A stretch of 64,000 nucleotides of DNA from Hygrocybe punicea (taxonomy: Eukaryota; Basidiomycota; Agaricomycetes; Agaricales; Hygrophoraceae): positions 3,286,001 to 3,350,000 of the forward strand of contig OY744466.1 of NCBI GenBank assembly GCA_963556145.1, written 5' to 3'. The translations under genes were made by a program, and so were the position numbers. The notes beneath the pieces were generated by a model that saw only the letters and a list, made by a program, of their open reading frames with translations, made no database searches and was not told the DNA's origin. Positions 37,172-48,745 of this stretch are shown piece after piece (the first letter of the stretch is position 1; each line of letters opens with the position of its first letter).

Positions 37172-37437
37172 GGGGCAATACCTGACATGTCATATAAATG
37201 GTAGTGTACTTTCCCAAACCTGGTTCCACAAGCCAGCACTACATAGCTTAGTCATAGCACCCATAGCACTCATAGCATCCCTAGAGAGAGGTCCAAGATA
37301 TTGCCACACCGCTGGCATTTATTATGCATATAATTTATTGAAATATTTTATGTACATAATAATTATGTTTGCAAGGGTGGATGCCGAAACTCCAAAGCCA
37401 GAAAACTGAGTTTGCCAGAAAACTGAGTTTGAAACTA
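37172..37437. other. Spacer between duplication copies
   Basis: About 270 bp of AT-rich unique sequence separating copy A and copy B. No gene seen. Confidence 0.5.
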
Positions 37438-39269
37438 GGCCGAATGGGGCGCCGGCAGTGTTCGCGGAGTTGCAGTTATGAGCATGGTTACCCAGGCGCT
37501 CTGAGTTGGGCTGTTCAGAAAACCACGCATTTGACACCGAAACGAAATGCATTTCGTGATGCCAAGGAAAGTTAGCAGGCAACGGTTTCGACGCCGATAC
37601 CGCACTCTTCGTAAAACTGACGTGGCCCCAAGTTTGATCGAGCGCCAGTGCCAGCGAATATAAGGCTGGAGTCATTGACAACTTCATCAATTTCGATGTA
37701 TTTCCTGGGGCTTTTTTCTCTTAGTTTGGCTGTTCACGTTGTTCAAGCATACATTATCGACGATGCCAATACCACTGTCCTATACTGGCCGCTTCAATGG
37801 AACCAAATTTCGACTTCTACTCCAACGCCCGCTAATCTTACTAAAGTGTTCAACTCCACGTTGTGAGTTTACGATGTAATCTCTCCCCGCCTGCATTGAC
37901 GCGTAACTCTAGCACACGTTAATTTTATATATATATTGCACAGCACTCCTCGTACTGATGTAGGGCAAATCTAGAGGGCCACTGCACTACGGATGACGGT
38001 TGCTCTGTCGACATCGCATTTACAGGTTAGAGCCACAATTTCACATTTATGCTGGCAATTGTCTGAGTAGTTTGGCCCTAGGATCTAGCATTACTATCTA
38101 TAACCTGATATGGGGACCAGTCAACGCCACCTTCTCCATTGACGGGAACGGACAACTACCTTATCTTCACGACGGTGGATGCGCTCTTACTGTACCCCCG
38201 GGTTGCTACAATATGTCGATTTATGAAATGGACTTGTTGCCATTCGGCGACCATATGCTGCACATTGTGTTGCTCAGCTACGCAGGGGATTACAGCGATT
38301 TCATTTTCGACTATGCGGTTGTCAATGACACGAAGGTTGGCATCGTTGCGATTCCGTCACAGTATGTTGTATCTTCGCTTGCATGCGAGTCTATTCATGA
38401 ATCTGTCCATAGTAAATTATCAGCTCCTGCTGTCGGGGGAGCACTTGGCGGGCTTGCAGCCATCACAATCATTATACTAACCATTCTCTGCCTTCGGAAA
38501 AGGAATCGCTCACGAATAATTACGGATACCCGCCCAGATCACGCCCCAACTCCATTCCTTGAACCGTTTCCGGCGCCACCCCCAGTCATTTCGTATAACG
38601 TGTCCTCCCTACTGGTAGGAGGAAAACATACACGCGACCAGACCCCACCCGTATCCATGCCTGCGTCCTACAGGCGCCCCGAAATGACCCCTCCTCAGAT
38701 CCCGCCTATGCCAGCTCCAGCCGCACTAGCTGCACCGACCAGAGCTCCTATGGTTTCAGAAGCAGAACTACCTGTGCAGGATGATTCTGCTCCCGCCCCG
38801 GCGGCTACGGCTACGAACACCACCGGATCAAATCATGGCCCCGGAGAGCAGGAGATTAGGCGGATCAGTTCCATGGTACAACACTTGCTCAGGCAGAACG
38901 TGTCTATCCCGGTTGTTGCAACGGTAATCGAAGGCATGTTGAGTGAGGGGGAGGCCCCGACGGCCAGTGACAGCTCCAGCGCTCAGGCTGGAGTCTTGGA
39001 TGTAGCTCCTCCTAACTACAACAACATCACTGCATAAATCCGCTTTCTTTTTCTTGCTGGGTTTATTACAGTGAAGGCTCTTATTGCCTAAAATCTTTTC
39101 TGCACACCAGCGGCCTTATTGTACTCGATGTCAGTAATGTTGATACCGAGTCGCCAAGTCGAGACTGGTGTAGATGGGTCCCTTGTCGTGATTGGGCAGA
39201 CTCTGATAGCGACCCGAGTCATACACTGCCCTTTTTTCAAGTTAAATTTTCGGTTGTCTGGTAACTTTG
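37438..39269 (+). repeat. Tandem segmental duplication, copy B
   Basis: Matches copy A from ggccgaatgggg through the 3' flank (ttcaagttaaa...taacttt). The best-conserved part is the membrane-span and proximal-tail coding region, where some 300 bp are almost unchanged. Confidence 0.9.
37696..39037 (+). CDS. Receptor-like single-pass membrane protein, copy B
   Basis: Paralogue of copy A, lying in tandem. Exons: 37696-37862, 37964-38025 and 38082-39037. The signal peptide (MYFLGLFSLSLAVHVVQA) lacks three residues of copy A. In exon 2 an extra 2 nt would create a stop if the acceptor used by copy A (GCACAG) were used. The TGATGTAG acceptor at 37961-37963 instead gives TLANLEGHCTTDDGCSVDIA in frame. 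The ectodomain differs from copy A by many single amino-acid changes, while the membrane span (ITIIILTILCLRKRNRSR) is identical. The tail ends VAPPNYNNITA, so the PPNY motif is kept. The same TATAAGG lies 37 bp before the ATG. The gene therefore seems intact and expressed-like, not a decayed copy. Confidence 0.82.
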
Positions 39270-40309
39270 CACAAAGTACGTTGCATGTATACCACATACT
39301 ACTAGTGGAGGTCGCACCCCTGATAGGAGAGGACAGGAGGGCACAAATGCCACGGTCCCCAAGATCCTTCAGCTACGGTGTTGAGTCAGTTTCGAGTCGT
39401 CCCGGTGTTTTTATCTAGGCCAACGTGAAATACATACATTCCCAAAGCCCCAGACAACAGCGAGAGAGTGGTTGCCTGTCGACCCCGCAACGCCGTTCAA
39501 GACTATCCCACAGCTTTACCTCACATTGTGGAGTGGAATTGGAGAGTTCCCACCACAGTTGCGCAACACTCTTGCATGTCGGCGGACGATGATACTGTAA
39601 CCCGGGCGGCCGTCTGGGTTGGATCGTCGTGCCGAATGACAAGCATGTGGCCTTGCATAACCTCTTTGTCGTCGGCAGCACCACCTCTTGGAGGACCCGA
39701 TGCACGGCCACCGATCAAGATCAATCTGCACAACTCGCTCCCGAACAGGGACTTCTTTGATCTGCTGTTCAATCCTAAATCGCTGCCTAATGGGAGGAAG
39801 GCCAACCTACCCCTTCCGGGAGGACGAATCTTAGTACGCTCCAGCCTTCGCCTTTGGCAAGCCATGGAAGTACCAGATAGAATTTCTCGCAAATCTATGG
39901 GTGTGGTCACCATGTCTCGGCCTTCCCCGAGTTCTTCATTCCAGCGCTTGAAGAAGTTGTGGCGGCCATCGGGCTCACGCTGCTTAAAGGTGTTCCACCA
40001 GGAGCGATATATCACTGTGCACTCCTGCAGCAGCAGGCGGGAGTTATTGTGGGGACAGCAGAACTGTGATCAACTTTCGTGGAACGTTGAGGTCCTGGGA
40101 AAGCCCCGATACTGTGACCAGGATGGACGAGAAAGAATGGCGGATGTTTCGGACTCAGTCAAATATGAATTTGATTGAATCTGTTAGTGTTGTCCCATGA
40201 TATTACAGACTCACCTGTCTCATCTCCTTGTTGTAAATCCTGTACCGTTACATGTGGGTAATGAAGACAACGAGCTTGGATGCTCCAAGGGTCCCAGTAT
40301 TGCCATTGA
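39270..40309. other. Region with unassigned open frames
   Basis: About 1 kb. A 236-codon frame (39468-40178, +) overlaps a 164-codon frame on the other strand; neither looks like a protein I know. It may be the eroded 3' part of the WD40 fragment to the right. Confidence 0.35.
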
Positions 40310-41119
40310 TCATGAACAAATATTTGGATTGGCCATGATCCAACATTCGCATTGTTTGGTATAGCCATGGTCAAAGGAACACCACCAATTGCGATGACAT
40401 TTTCTATGTGGCTTGTTGGATACGTATAGGTTGGAACAGTTGATGTTTGTGATGCAAAGTGCCTTATCGTCGGGTTCTGCGGTGACTCTCGACAACGCAG
40501 CGGATGGGACAATGTTCATACGCCTCTCAAGGAAAGCTGCAATGGCCTGACCTGTCTGGGTATCCCTTGTCTTGTCCAAGGACCCTGACGCAACTCGGGC
40601 GCCATCAGCCGAGAACGCGACGGAACAGACAGCATCTGCGCGGCCTCGAAAAATGTTGATGCCCGCCCGCCATATTTGTCCAGGGCCACAGAGCACAGAT
40701 AGAGTAAGTATTTGGGTGGCTGCATGAATAATATCAATGCCACAGCTAAGCGGGACACCACTCGCTTCAGTCAAAGGGGCAACAGTTAATATTGCGATGT
40801 TAGCCGCAGCAAGTTCTTCTGTCAAAGACATAACTTTCAACCGGCAGCGAAGATGAACGTAAAGAAAACACTCAACTTCCCTCTTGAGGGCAAAGTCGAC
40901 GCATTGGTTGATAATTGAATCTTGAAGGTGAGCGGCCCAGAGACGACATGAATACAACAATGGACTACCAACCTTTTCTCGGATTCGCCAGCCACTTCGT
41001 GATTCATGGGATGTGGTGTCTCCAGGTCGCAAATGTTGAATCTCAGCCCATCTTGCACAAGCCGGAAGCAAGCCATTGAAAGTCCAATGCAGAATTACTT
41101 CGGGCATTACTTTGGGCAT
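40310..41119 (-). pseudogene. Decayed WD40-repeat fragment (NLR-like remnant)
   Basis: A minus-strand frame contains one clear WD40 blade (AVCSVAFSADGARVASGSLD then KTRDTQTGQAIAAFL). Neighbouring blades are degraded, with the Trp-Asp lost. Upstream segments mention EELAAANIAILTV and GPGQIWRAG, which fit poorly preserved WD40 strands. No NACHT P-loop or start codon was found. Mushrooms carry many NACHT-WD40 genes, and fragments like this are typical relics; that origin is an inference. Confidence 0.55.
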
Positions 41120-42568
41120 CGATCGGAGTCACATAGAAATTCGCTGAATGACATGTGGCCGATATGATGTCGTTTGTCCAACCCAGTCGAGATCACAGAT
41201 GATAGCATTCTGAGGATGGACTTGACCCACGACCTCGCTTGTGAGATGAACTATGGTAGATCGTGCCCGTGGAGGGGGACTTTTGCAAGTACAATGGTCG
41301 ATACAACTTTATTGAATATTTTCAAAGTATAATCGTCGGCTTGCCGGAATGCAAACTTGAGAATTTGTCGATATCCACTCATGACTCCTTCCAGGACGCG
41401 ACAGTCTTCAAATTCGGCAAACCGCGTCCCAATGAAATGACGAATATCTTGGTTTGCACTCTCGTTTTACTTCGTCTCCTGTTGGGAGTGTCAGTTGTTT
41501 GCAGACTTTGCGGAACGTATCCAACACGCGCTCGTTCCGTCCAGTAAGGATAAGCTTGAATTGTCCCGGTAGAGACGACCACTGCGTGATTATGAAAGTG
41601 CGTTGCCTGCCTAGGAGTCGTTAACACATTCATCTAGGGCGTCGATGAGGATGGGGGTGGTATAATGGAAGGAACAGGTGAGCGGCCTCTTGATCAAATG
41701 CCCGAAATGTAAGACTTTGTCTGGCCTCCCAAGGTTGGCGGGTGGTCCTTCAAAACTTCAACCAATAGGGTATCTACGAGCGAGATCGTGGCACAGTACG
41801 CCACACACCTGTGGGATCCCTCGCTTCAAGGCGAAGCTCGAGACTAATCGGCCGCGATCGGCGTAAGCCAGATGCGACGGTTGATTTTGGACTATTGGAA
41901 GTGCCGTTGTACTGTAGAATGTCCTTTTCATCGGTCCGCCGTCGGGCCGTTCCAGCCTGAGCCCCGCCGTCACTATGCAAAGCTGCTTACCGGACGTCGT
42001 GCGTAGAGGTATCACTGTTGAAACTGGAAACATCAAGCTCAAGGCTGGAACTGGACATCATGATAGTACAACTGAACGCAGGAGATTCGGTTCAAGTCAA
42101 CACCATGGCCAGATTTTTCTTAGCCGACAATTCAACTTGGTCGACGTCGTCTAGTTCTCAGTCCCACACAACCGATATCCTACTGATATTTCTAGTGGCC
42201 AACGCTGCCTGATATTTTGATCCATCGTTGGCTTGATCGTGGCTCGATCATGGCGCGGTACACATGAATTTGTCGTCATGGGCTTTCTGCGTCGTCGCAA
42301 AAGTCTCTCCCGAAGAACCTGTGTAAGGTTTTGGGTCTTCCGATGATTGCGGATACCCTTCTCATGCTTCATGGTCGATGTGGATTCTTATTAGCCAAGC
42401 CTGGAACGGATCGTGCTTCCTCGTTTTGACGTTGGGCTTGCCAGCTCCTGCTTGTGGATTGGTTATCCCACTCCAATTCCGCTGCTCCATTAATAAGAAC
42501 AAGAGCACATTATAGATTGACGGCATTCCTCGTCAGCTCATTCCACGCTTCACCGTTATCTCCAACTT
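41120..42568. other. Gene-free region
   Basis: About 1.45 kb with only short frames on either strand. Nothing recognisable apart from the promoter of the MFS gene at the right end. Confidence 0.4.
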
Positions 42569-44991
42569 ATGTCTGCAGCAGCCGTATCTCCCATTGGAAA
42601 AATGCCCACTCTTGTACAAGATACCTCCAATCAAGAATGCGAGCAAATTCCTCCCTCCAACTTGGGTTTAGGAGAGTCTTCGAAGCCCAAGTTACCACTA
42701 GGATGGAAAGCCGCGATGACCATTCTGACCTGTTTATGTACATGTACGTAAAGAATCTTCTTTCATTGTTTTAATTGCTCCCAGCGTATACTGATGACAA
42801 GTTATTTAGTTGGCAATCATTGGTCTAATGTGTGTTGTGTCTTCCGTTCTGCTGTCAGATGATCGGCTGACTTGATTGTCGCGGAAATGTTCTAGGGACT
42901 CATTGTGTATGTCTTTGCCAGTGCATCGTGTTTGATAACTGAAGGGGTGGGCGTAATCCTGCAGTGCTTTGAAGACGACAATTATCAAAAATCTCAAAAT
43001 AAATAACTCTGAATTCGCAACATTGGTAATTCGCATTATCTATCCGGGATCCCTTCGTGATTTTGACATACTTATCCTCCTAGGTGGCCGTCACAAATCT
43101 TGTGAGCTGCACAGCAGTTGGAGTCAGTTCCGTATTCACTTAAAACATCCACATGTCCAGGTGAACATCTTTCTCTGTGTCGGTATTGGATTCTCCATCG
43201 ACAAATGGGGCGGACCTTTGCTGTCTGTCGTCCTTGCCGCTTTCCATCTGAGCGGAGCCCTCGTTATGGCCGGTTCCGCTACCAGCCACCTCAACAGTTA
43301 CCCGCTCCTCGTATTTGGGAAAGTCATCGCTGCAATCGGAGACGGCTCCTTGGACAACGCCCAGCATCGAATATTTTCGACTTACTTCGCCCCGGGGAAA
43401 GGATTTGCCTTTTCCATCGGTGAGTGTCATGCTGGGAAAGTAGGTTTCTGAAATGAGCCCATTTCGTCTTCATTCCGTAGGTTCAATTTGGTGAGTGAAT
43501 ACATGTATATATGGGGTTGCCTAAAGTTGTCATCGTCGTGATATGTGTGTAGGTCAATGGCCAACCTTGCTCAATTCATTGGGCAATCTACAGCCAACAT
43601 TATCGCTCTTGAACTGGGCAGCTATGCCTGGCCCCTCTGGATTAGTGCCGTTGTTAGTCTCTTTTCCCTCGTTTGCGCGATATCCGTTTTGTTCCTAGAC
43701 CTGTTCTTGCGGACACGATATGCGGTCACCGACCACACAAGCGGGAATCTTCATACCGGGACCGTGAGGGTTGGCTTGTTCAAATTGAGCACGATTAGAG
43801 GACTTTCGATGACATTTTGGATCGTGGTCTTGTTTGCAGTTTTTGAGAACGCGGGTGTCCAGTCGTTCGTGTCAATTTCTACGTGAGTGAATGTGATCGT
43901 ACCTATATATCTGGTCGTGGTTGATGCCTGACTCATACAGGCAGTTCGCCCAACAGCGTTTGAAGAAGGGTGCAGTCGTTGGAGGCTGGGTGTCGAGCTT
44001 CTACCTTCTCCTTCCTGTGGCGTTGACACCTTTCTTGGGGATTTTTATTGATGCCTTTGGTCATCGCATATCCATCCGTCCGTATTTCTCACCCAGTTTC
44101 GACTTTACCGAATTAACAGATTTTCAGTGTTCGTGTCGGGGGTGTTCTTCCTTGTATCGATGCTCCTTTTGAAGTTATCCCATAGCACCCCAACCTTCGG
44201 TATGTGTATGTCCCGATTCTGATTCAATAGTAATCATAGGATGTGATTTTGTTGCAGTGGCAGCATATATCTTTTATGCTCTGTCCCAGGTCCTTCACAT
44301 TCTCAAATAATTCCACCCACTCTAATCCACTCATTACAGGGCGTGACGCCAGCGCCTCAAGTTGAAATTATTCGTAGTGTGATTCCAGATCCCCAATACT
44401 TTGCTACGGGGTGCGTGTCCTAAAATTGAATACCATCTCCACCGGCGTATATGAACACTCCCCTGACAGATTTTCAATCAAAAGTAGACACATGTCCTGA
44501 TGATTGCTCCTAGAGCTAATTAATAATTTCCAGAGTCGGTTGTTCAAGCATCGATAGTCATCATCACTACGGCCGCAGGTAGACTACAAGACCTATCCCA
44601 CTCCTCGCTAGATCCTGGCGTCACTCTTTGGCTTGCCTACGCCTGCGTCTCCGTCTTGATCTCGGGCGCTCTTCTAATCTTGTCCTACAGTGCTGTAGGT
44701 CAGAGTCTTCTCCCTGCAGCGAGGCTGGCGCAGGTTGCGCCTCGGATGTTGGGATCAGAGGTTGAACGGCTTTGGGAAGGCGAAAAACTGAAGGCGGAGA
44801 CCGGACTTGACTTGACCAACAAAGAAAAGGAACGTATCCTGAAATCGCCCCGGACCTCGCTCCAGCCAACCGCCAAGTTGCTCTTTCCCGTGGGCGCGGT
44901 CGTGATTATTCTGATTGGTTGGATCATGTTTGGGCTTGGTGTTGTATGGGGTGTGCATGGAAATGTTATTGCTGGGACCGTTGGGGAGTGA
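42569..44991 (+). CDS. Major facilitator superfamily transporter (MFSD1-like)
   Basis: Multi-pass membrane transporter of unknown substrate. The ATG at 42569 gives MSAAAVSPIGKMPTLVQDTS, a cytosolic tail, and LPLGWKAAMTILTCLC begins helix 1. The region 42740-43160 is cut by several introns. Joining them gives INNSEFATLVAVTNL to VNIFLCVGIGFSIDKWGG, the loop 2-3 MFS motif. Next come LLVFGKVIAAIGDGSLDNAQ, SMANLAQFIGQSTANI, helices to FLDLFLRTRYA, SFYLLLPVALTPFLGIFID, AAYIFYALSQGVTPAPQVE and a final span FPVGAVVIILIGWIMFGLGV. About 12 hydrophobic segments are visible. The GFSIDKWGG and QxxIxRS-like segments resemble the MFSD1 group of lysosomal/vacuolar transporters, which would suggest an organelle membrane; this placement is tentative. 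Confidence 0.85.
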
Positions 44992-46640
44992 CCCAGGGCG
45001 GCTTATTGATGAACGGAGTGGCTTGAAGCTTGACCAACTGATTCAACAGTAATATTGTCTTTCTCTTGTTCCTATTATATGACTTTGGGTCAGAAATATG
45101 GGCCGCTAGATTTCCACTCTAAAAGCTTCACAGGCCAGAAAACTGTCATCATTGTCGGACTTCGTCAATTCTCTTATAACACACACACATTGTTGGGTCG
45201 AATCCAAGCCATCTCGCATTGTTGAAAACGCCCTCTCTCTGAGATTGATTTCCTAGTGTTGCAGTCCACAGATGTTGGACGGGGGTTGTCGATTGATCCT
45301 GAGACGAAGTGTGTTCGCCGTCCTGTGAGAACGAAACGGGAGCTGACCGAACCAGGTGTGCCTTTGGAATGGTGCCAGGTAAAAGGAACTCGTGCTGCCT
45401 CTGCATCCCAAGATGCGCCCTACTGTGATATATAAAATAAATAAAAATAAAATAAAAAAATGACGCGTTTGGTCCATCACTGGCGAGAACGAAACGGATG
45501 TGACCAACCGAGACCCCATAGCCAGTAGAGAAGCCGGAGGGTTTGCGCTAAATCTTTGGCTTCTTCTGGAAAGCTCGACAGCAGCAGGGGTAACTTGGAG
45601 GTGTTCTTTCTGCCCAAAAAAAAAAACATGGGTATTGGGAGAAAGGCAGCATGGTAAATAAATACCAAACGCCCAAACGCATCGTCTCTGGTCAGATACG
45701 AATTTCGACAAAACGATAGATGGTTTTTATGAATCCGGCCATCTGCGTTTCGAGGACGACGACTGGTCTTCCCCATGAATGACTCAAGATTTATCGCGCC
45801 GATGACACTCTTGGGAGTATTCCAATACTGTCAATGATAGCTGGAGGGTACAGTCATTGATATCGTAATTCAGGTTTATGCTGTTTGAGAAGCACTCACT
45901 TTTCCCCATGACATGACAGCATTACAGCACAAACGGCATCACCGGTAGCAGTTGTACAGTGCGTGGTTCTGGGTACTTCGGGGTATATAAGATAATAAGT
46001 AGGGACGAGCATGAAAACCTAGACCTCATACCTTTGCCCCATGGGGCCATTGACAATGACAACGCAGGACGTGGTTCCAGTGGGGCATCAAAGCAACGTG
46101 TCCTTGTGTGACACCGCGAAAAAATTGGGGGGTTGGTGTGAATGTGATAATGTATAAATTATACGCCTGGCCATTGGGGAACTTGAGCAAGCTGCACTTG
46201 ATTATTGGGAAAATAATAAAAACGTTAGTGGAAGCAAATAACCCGGTCCATCATGAATCATGATCAAGGTAATGATCGATCACGCCACCACCACCACCCA
46301 CCACCAAACCAACGGGAAGGATCAGGGAAGGAGAGGAAATATTTTTCGGACGCTTGGCCTCATTCGACGCGAGTTCATCAGCTCAACTCGCCCAAACCAG
46401 CGTCAAGCATGGCGTCGGGGAACGAATGTTGGCAACGTTTACTCAATGGACCGCCGGTAAGCCAATGGCAAAAAGTCACGCAGACCACATTGATAAAGCC
46501 GATGATCACTGGGTACACCGGTACGGTATAGCTGCCTGCACGCACAGCCAAGAGGAAACTAATCAAAGTGCCTGCGCGTGATACATCCAGGGCGTAGCCA
46601 TACGAGGAATACTCAGGCACCATGCATGACTGTCCCCCCG
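44992..46640. other. Gene-poor region
   Basis: About 1.65 kb. Short open frames only. A-rich tracts lie near 45433-45460 and T/A runs near 45618. A TATATAAG sequence is present at about 45983. A 93-codon minus frame (46378-46659) is discussed among the rejected items. Confidence 0.4.
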
Positions 46641-47501
46641 TCAAAACCCATCCAGACATCCACTACCCTGTTCTTCAGAAGCAAAGCTGGAGAGTGGCCT
46701 GGCCACGCCAAATCTGGTGGAGCCGCGTTTCAGTGTAGAATTTCTTCTTGACGAGATTGGGGTGGACGTTGGGTTTGTGTCAAGGTCGTGGTCGTGGTCG
46801 CGTATACGATCTCTATCACGGGAACGCTCACGTCGGCGTAAGCGGGGACGGAGGGGTTTCTGCACGATTTCATCCTCGCTGGTAGGGTATTTGCATTCAT
46901 GGGACGGAGATGGAGAGTGAATTTCGAAGAGAGAGGGCGTGTACTGAGAATACTCGATAAATCTTGACGGGGGCTTTGATATTGAGACGGCAGTATCTGA
47001 AATCGAAAGGCGGTTGAGACGACTGAGAGTGGAGTCGAAGAAGGGTTCTGCGGATGGTGATTCTGTAGGAGTACAAGCAGAGCTGTCACTTTCTTCTGAC
47101 TCGGATGAGACGTCGGGTATGAGTGGCGGCAGCTGTGGGTATGCGGGGGGACCGTCTTGGATACGGCCCAAAAGGGGGTCATTGCATCGAGATTGAGATT
47201 GGTTGAATGCTAGGGCGCGGGGATGGAGGTCCCTCCCGTTGGCAGGCGGAGTATAAAAGTTGATGGGGCGGCGGACAGAGGCGTCGTCGAGGCTGTAGGT
47301 GCGTCCTGGACAGCCGCGTTCTGGAAGAGCGCAAGAATTAGGGGCGACGACGATTGGGGAGCGGTCATAAGTGGAGGCGGAGTAGGCGGTAAAAGTGCAA
47401 GTGAGGGCAGAGGAGGGGGGGAAATGGACGGCGTGAGTGGGGTGATGTGGGGCGTGAAGAGATGCAGAGGGATGTTTGAGTATTGGGCGAGGAGGGGCCA
47501 T
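46641..47501 (-). CDS. Conserved disordered protein of basidiomycetes
   Basis: Function unknown. The ATG at 47501 gives MAPPRPILKHPSASLHAP; the open frame extends a little further but without ATG. A conserved N-terminal block reads HAVHFPPSSALTCTFTAYSA then STYDRSPIVVAPNSCALPER and GCPGRTYSL, which I recognise as recurring in hypothetical proteins of mushroom genomes. The middle is acidic and Ser-rich (SSESEESDSS). The C-terminal part has an Arg/Asp repeat (RRERSRDRDRIRDHDHD) and ends EEQGSGCLDGF. It is a single exon of 286 residues. The Arg-Asp dipeptides recall RNA-processing factors, but this alone is weak evidence. An AAT-rich tract (47703-47750) lies upstream in the promoter. Confidence 0.75.
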   Translation of the reverse strand: MAPPRPILKHPSASLHAPHHPTHAVHFPPSSALTCTFTAYSASTYDRSPIVVAPNSCALPERGCPGRTYSLDDASVRRPINFYTPPANGRDLHPRALAFNQSQSRCNDPLLGRIQDGPPAYPQLPPLIPDVSSESEESDSSACTPTESPSAEPFFDSTLSRLNRLSISDTAVSISKPPSRFIEYSQYTPSLFEIHSPSPSHECKYPTSEDEIVQKPLRPRLRRRERSRDRDRIRDHDHDLDTNPTSTPISSRRNSTLKRGSTRFGVARPLSSFASEEQGSGCLDGF

Positions 47502-47702
47502 TGTAGGACGAGGGGGGGATTGGCTCGAGGTGTTGACGGGCAACAGCCTGAGACTGGAAGTGTTAGCAGGGCAAGGAAGACATTGGCTGGGTTGTGGTGG
47601 TTAAAAGGCGAGAGGCGAAGAGAACACGAAATCAACAAATCAACAAAAGATAAACAAACCCCGGTCGTACTCCGGGCACGATTGCCGTTATCTCCGCGAC
47701 TA

Positions 47703-47750
47703 GACAATTAATTATACAATAATATTACACAATAATAATAATAATAATTA
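47703..47750. repeat. AT-rich tract with (AAT)n microsatellite
   Basis: About 48 bp of almost pure A/T with five or six AAT units, 200 bp upstream of the disordered-protein gene. It could lie in the nucleosome-depleted part of its promoter. Confidence 0.8.
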
Positions 47751-48375
47751 CTTGCCAGGCAGAGGGATTTACGCCGGCAAACTTCAAGTGGGTGTGTGAT
47801 GCTCCGACGGCCGGTGCAGGGTTCTGATCCTGCTTTCATGATCGTCAGCTATAGCCTTGAGCCTTGCCCGTTCTGTTCGGAATAAGTAACTCTGTCCCAA
47901 CGTTAACCGTATCACTATCAGTCTTCTTCGACGTCGCCAAGTACGACCTCTAACTATGCTAGGAACAAAATCCAAAATTGCAATACCTTGGCGGATTCCC
48001 TTCTCTTCCCATCCTCCCGCTTTCCACCAGAAATTCCACCAAAAGAACTGCTCCCGACGATATTCACAATCGCTCACCCTCCACTGGGGACTGGGGGGCG
48101 CACAGGTGCCGGTTCCAGCCTTAGTCGGATCAGAGACAGACTAGCATTGCGAGAAATCACTATCCGGAGAGATCGGCGCATATAGGCGTATGTATGTACC
48201 GTCAGACACACCTCGCTCCAGGTGATATAGAACCAGCGGTGACTACATCCCCAATGTGATGATGTCTCCACACATGCTTTACATCCTCCATCGAGCTCCA
48301 TCATCGACACGTGAATCTCCCAAAGCCTTTTTCATGTTCCTCTGCGTCCAGAGCCAAACCTTGCACTTTAACCAT

Positions 48376-48745
48376 GCGTACACACGACCACGACCATCAA
48401 TCATATTCACTCAAGATAACAGCAAACAAACTCTTTCATCTTGTTTCACAATGGCACAAACAGTATACCAACACACCACACTCACTATATGTCAGTTTCT
48501 CCAAACAAACAAATGGACCGCTACCCGTTGTAACACCCTCTCGCCTCAACAACCCCGTCCCCTCGCATGAGACTGCCCCGGCTTCCTCAGGCGCCGTGCC
48601 TTACACATACACCATTTCGCAGGAGCAGTCTGATATCATCATAGGCTCCCCGAGTCAAGCGCAATCGCACATGGTGCGACAACATGGCATTGTTTGCAGC
48701 GATCAGACGCCTGGTGCAGTGCCTATCCCTAATGACAGGTCGTGA
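48376..48745 (+). CDS. Possible small protein, uncertain
   Basis: An open frame of 122 codons from an ATG (MRTHDHDHQSYSLKI) to a stop at 48745. The second half (SSGAVPYTYTISQEQSDIII then GSPSQAQSHMVRQ) reads more like a protein than chance sequence, with balanced composition. No family is recognised. Splice signals near 48459-48502 (GTATAC ... CTCACTA ... CAG) suggest an alternative 5' structure. The opposite strand also has a long frame. Treat as a weak candidate. Confidence 0.28.

Noticed and set aside
39468..40178. 236-codon open frame on the + strand
   Set aside because: No domain, odd composition, and an overlapping long frame on the other strand. Kept only as an unassigned region.
46378..46659. 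93-codon minus-strand frame with hydrophobic segments
   Set aside because: It overlaps the end of the disordered-protein gene and has no recognisable family. The real gene ends with GCLDGF, so this is not its continuation.
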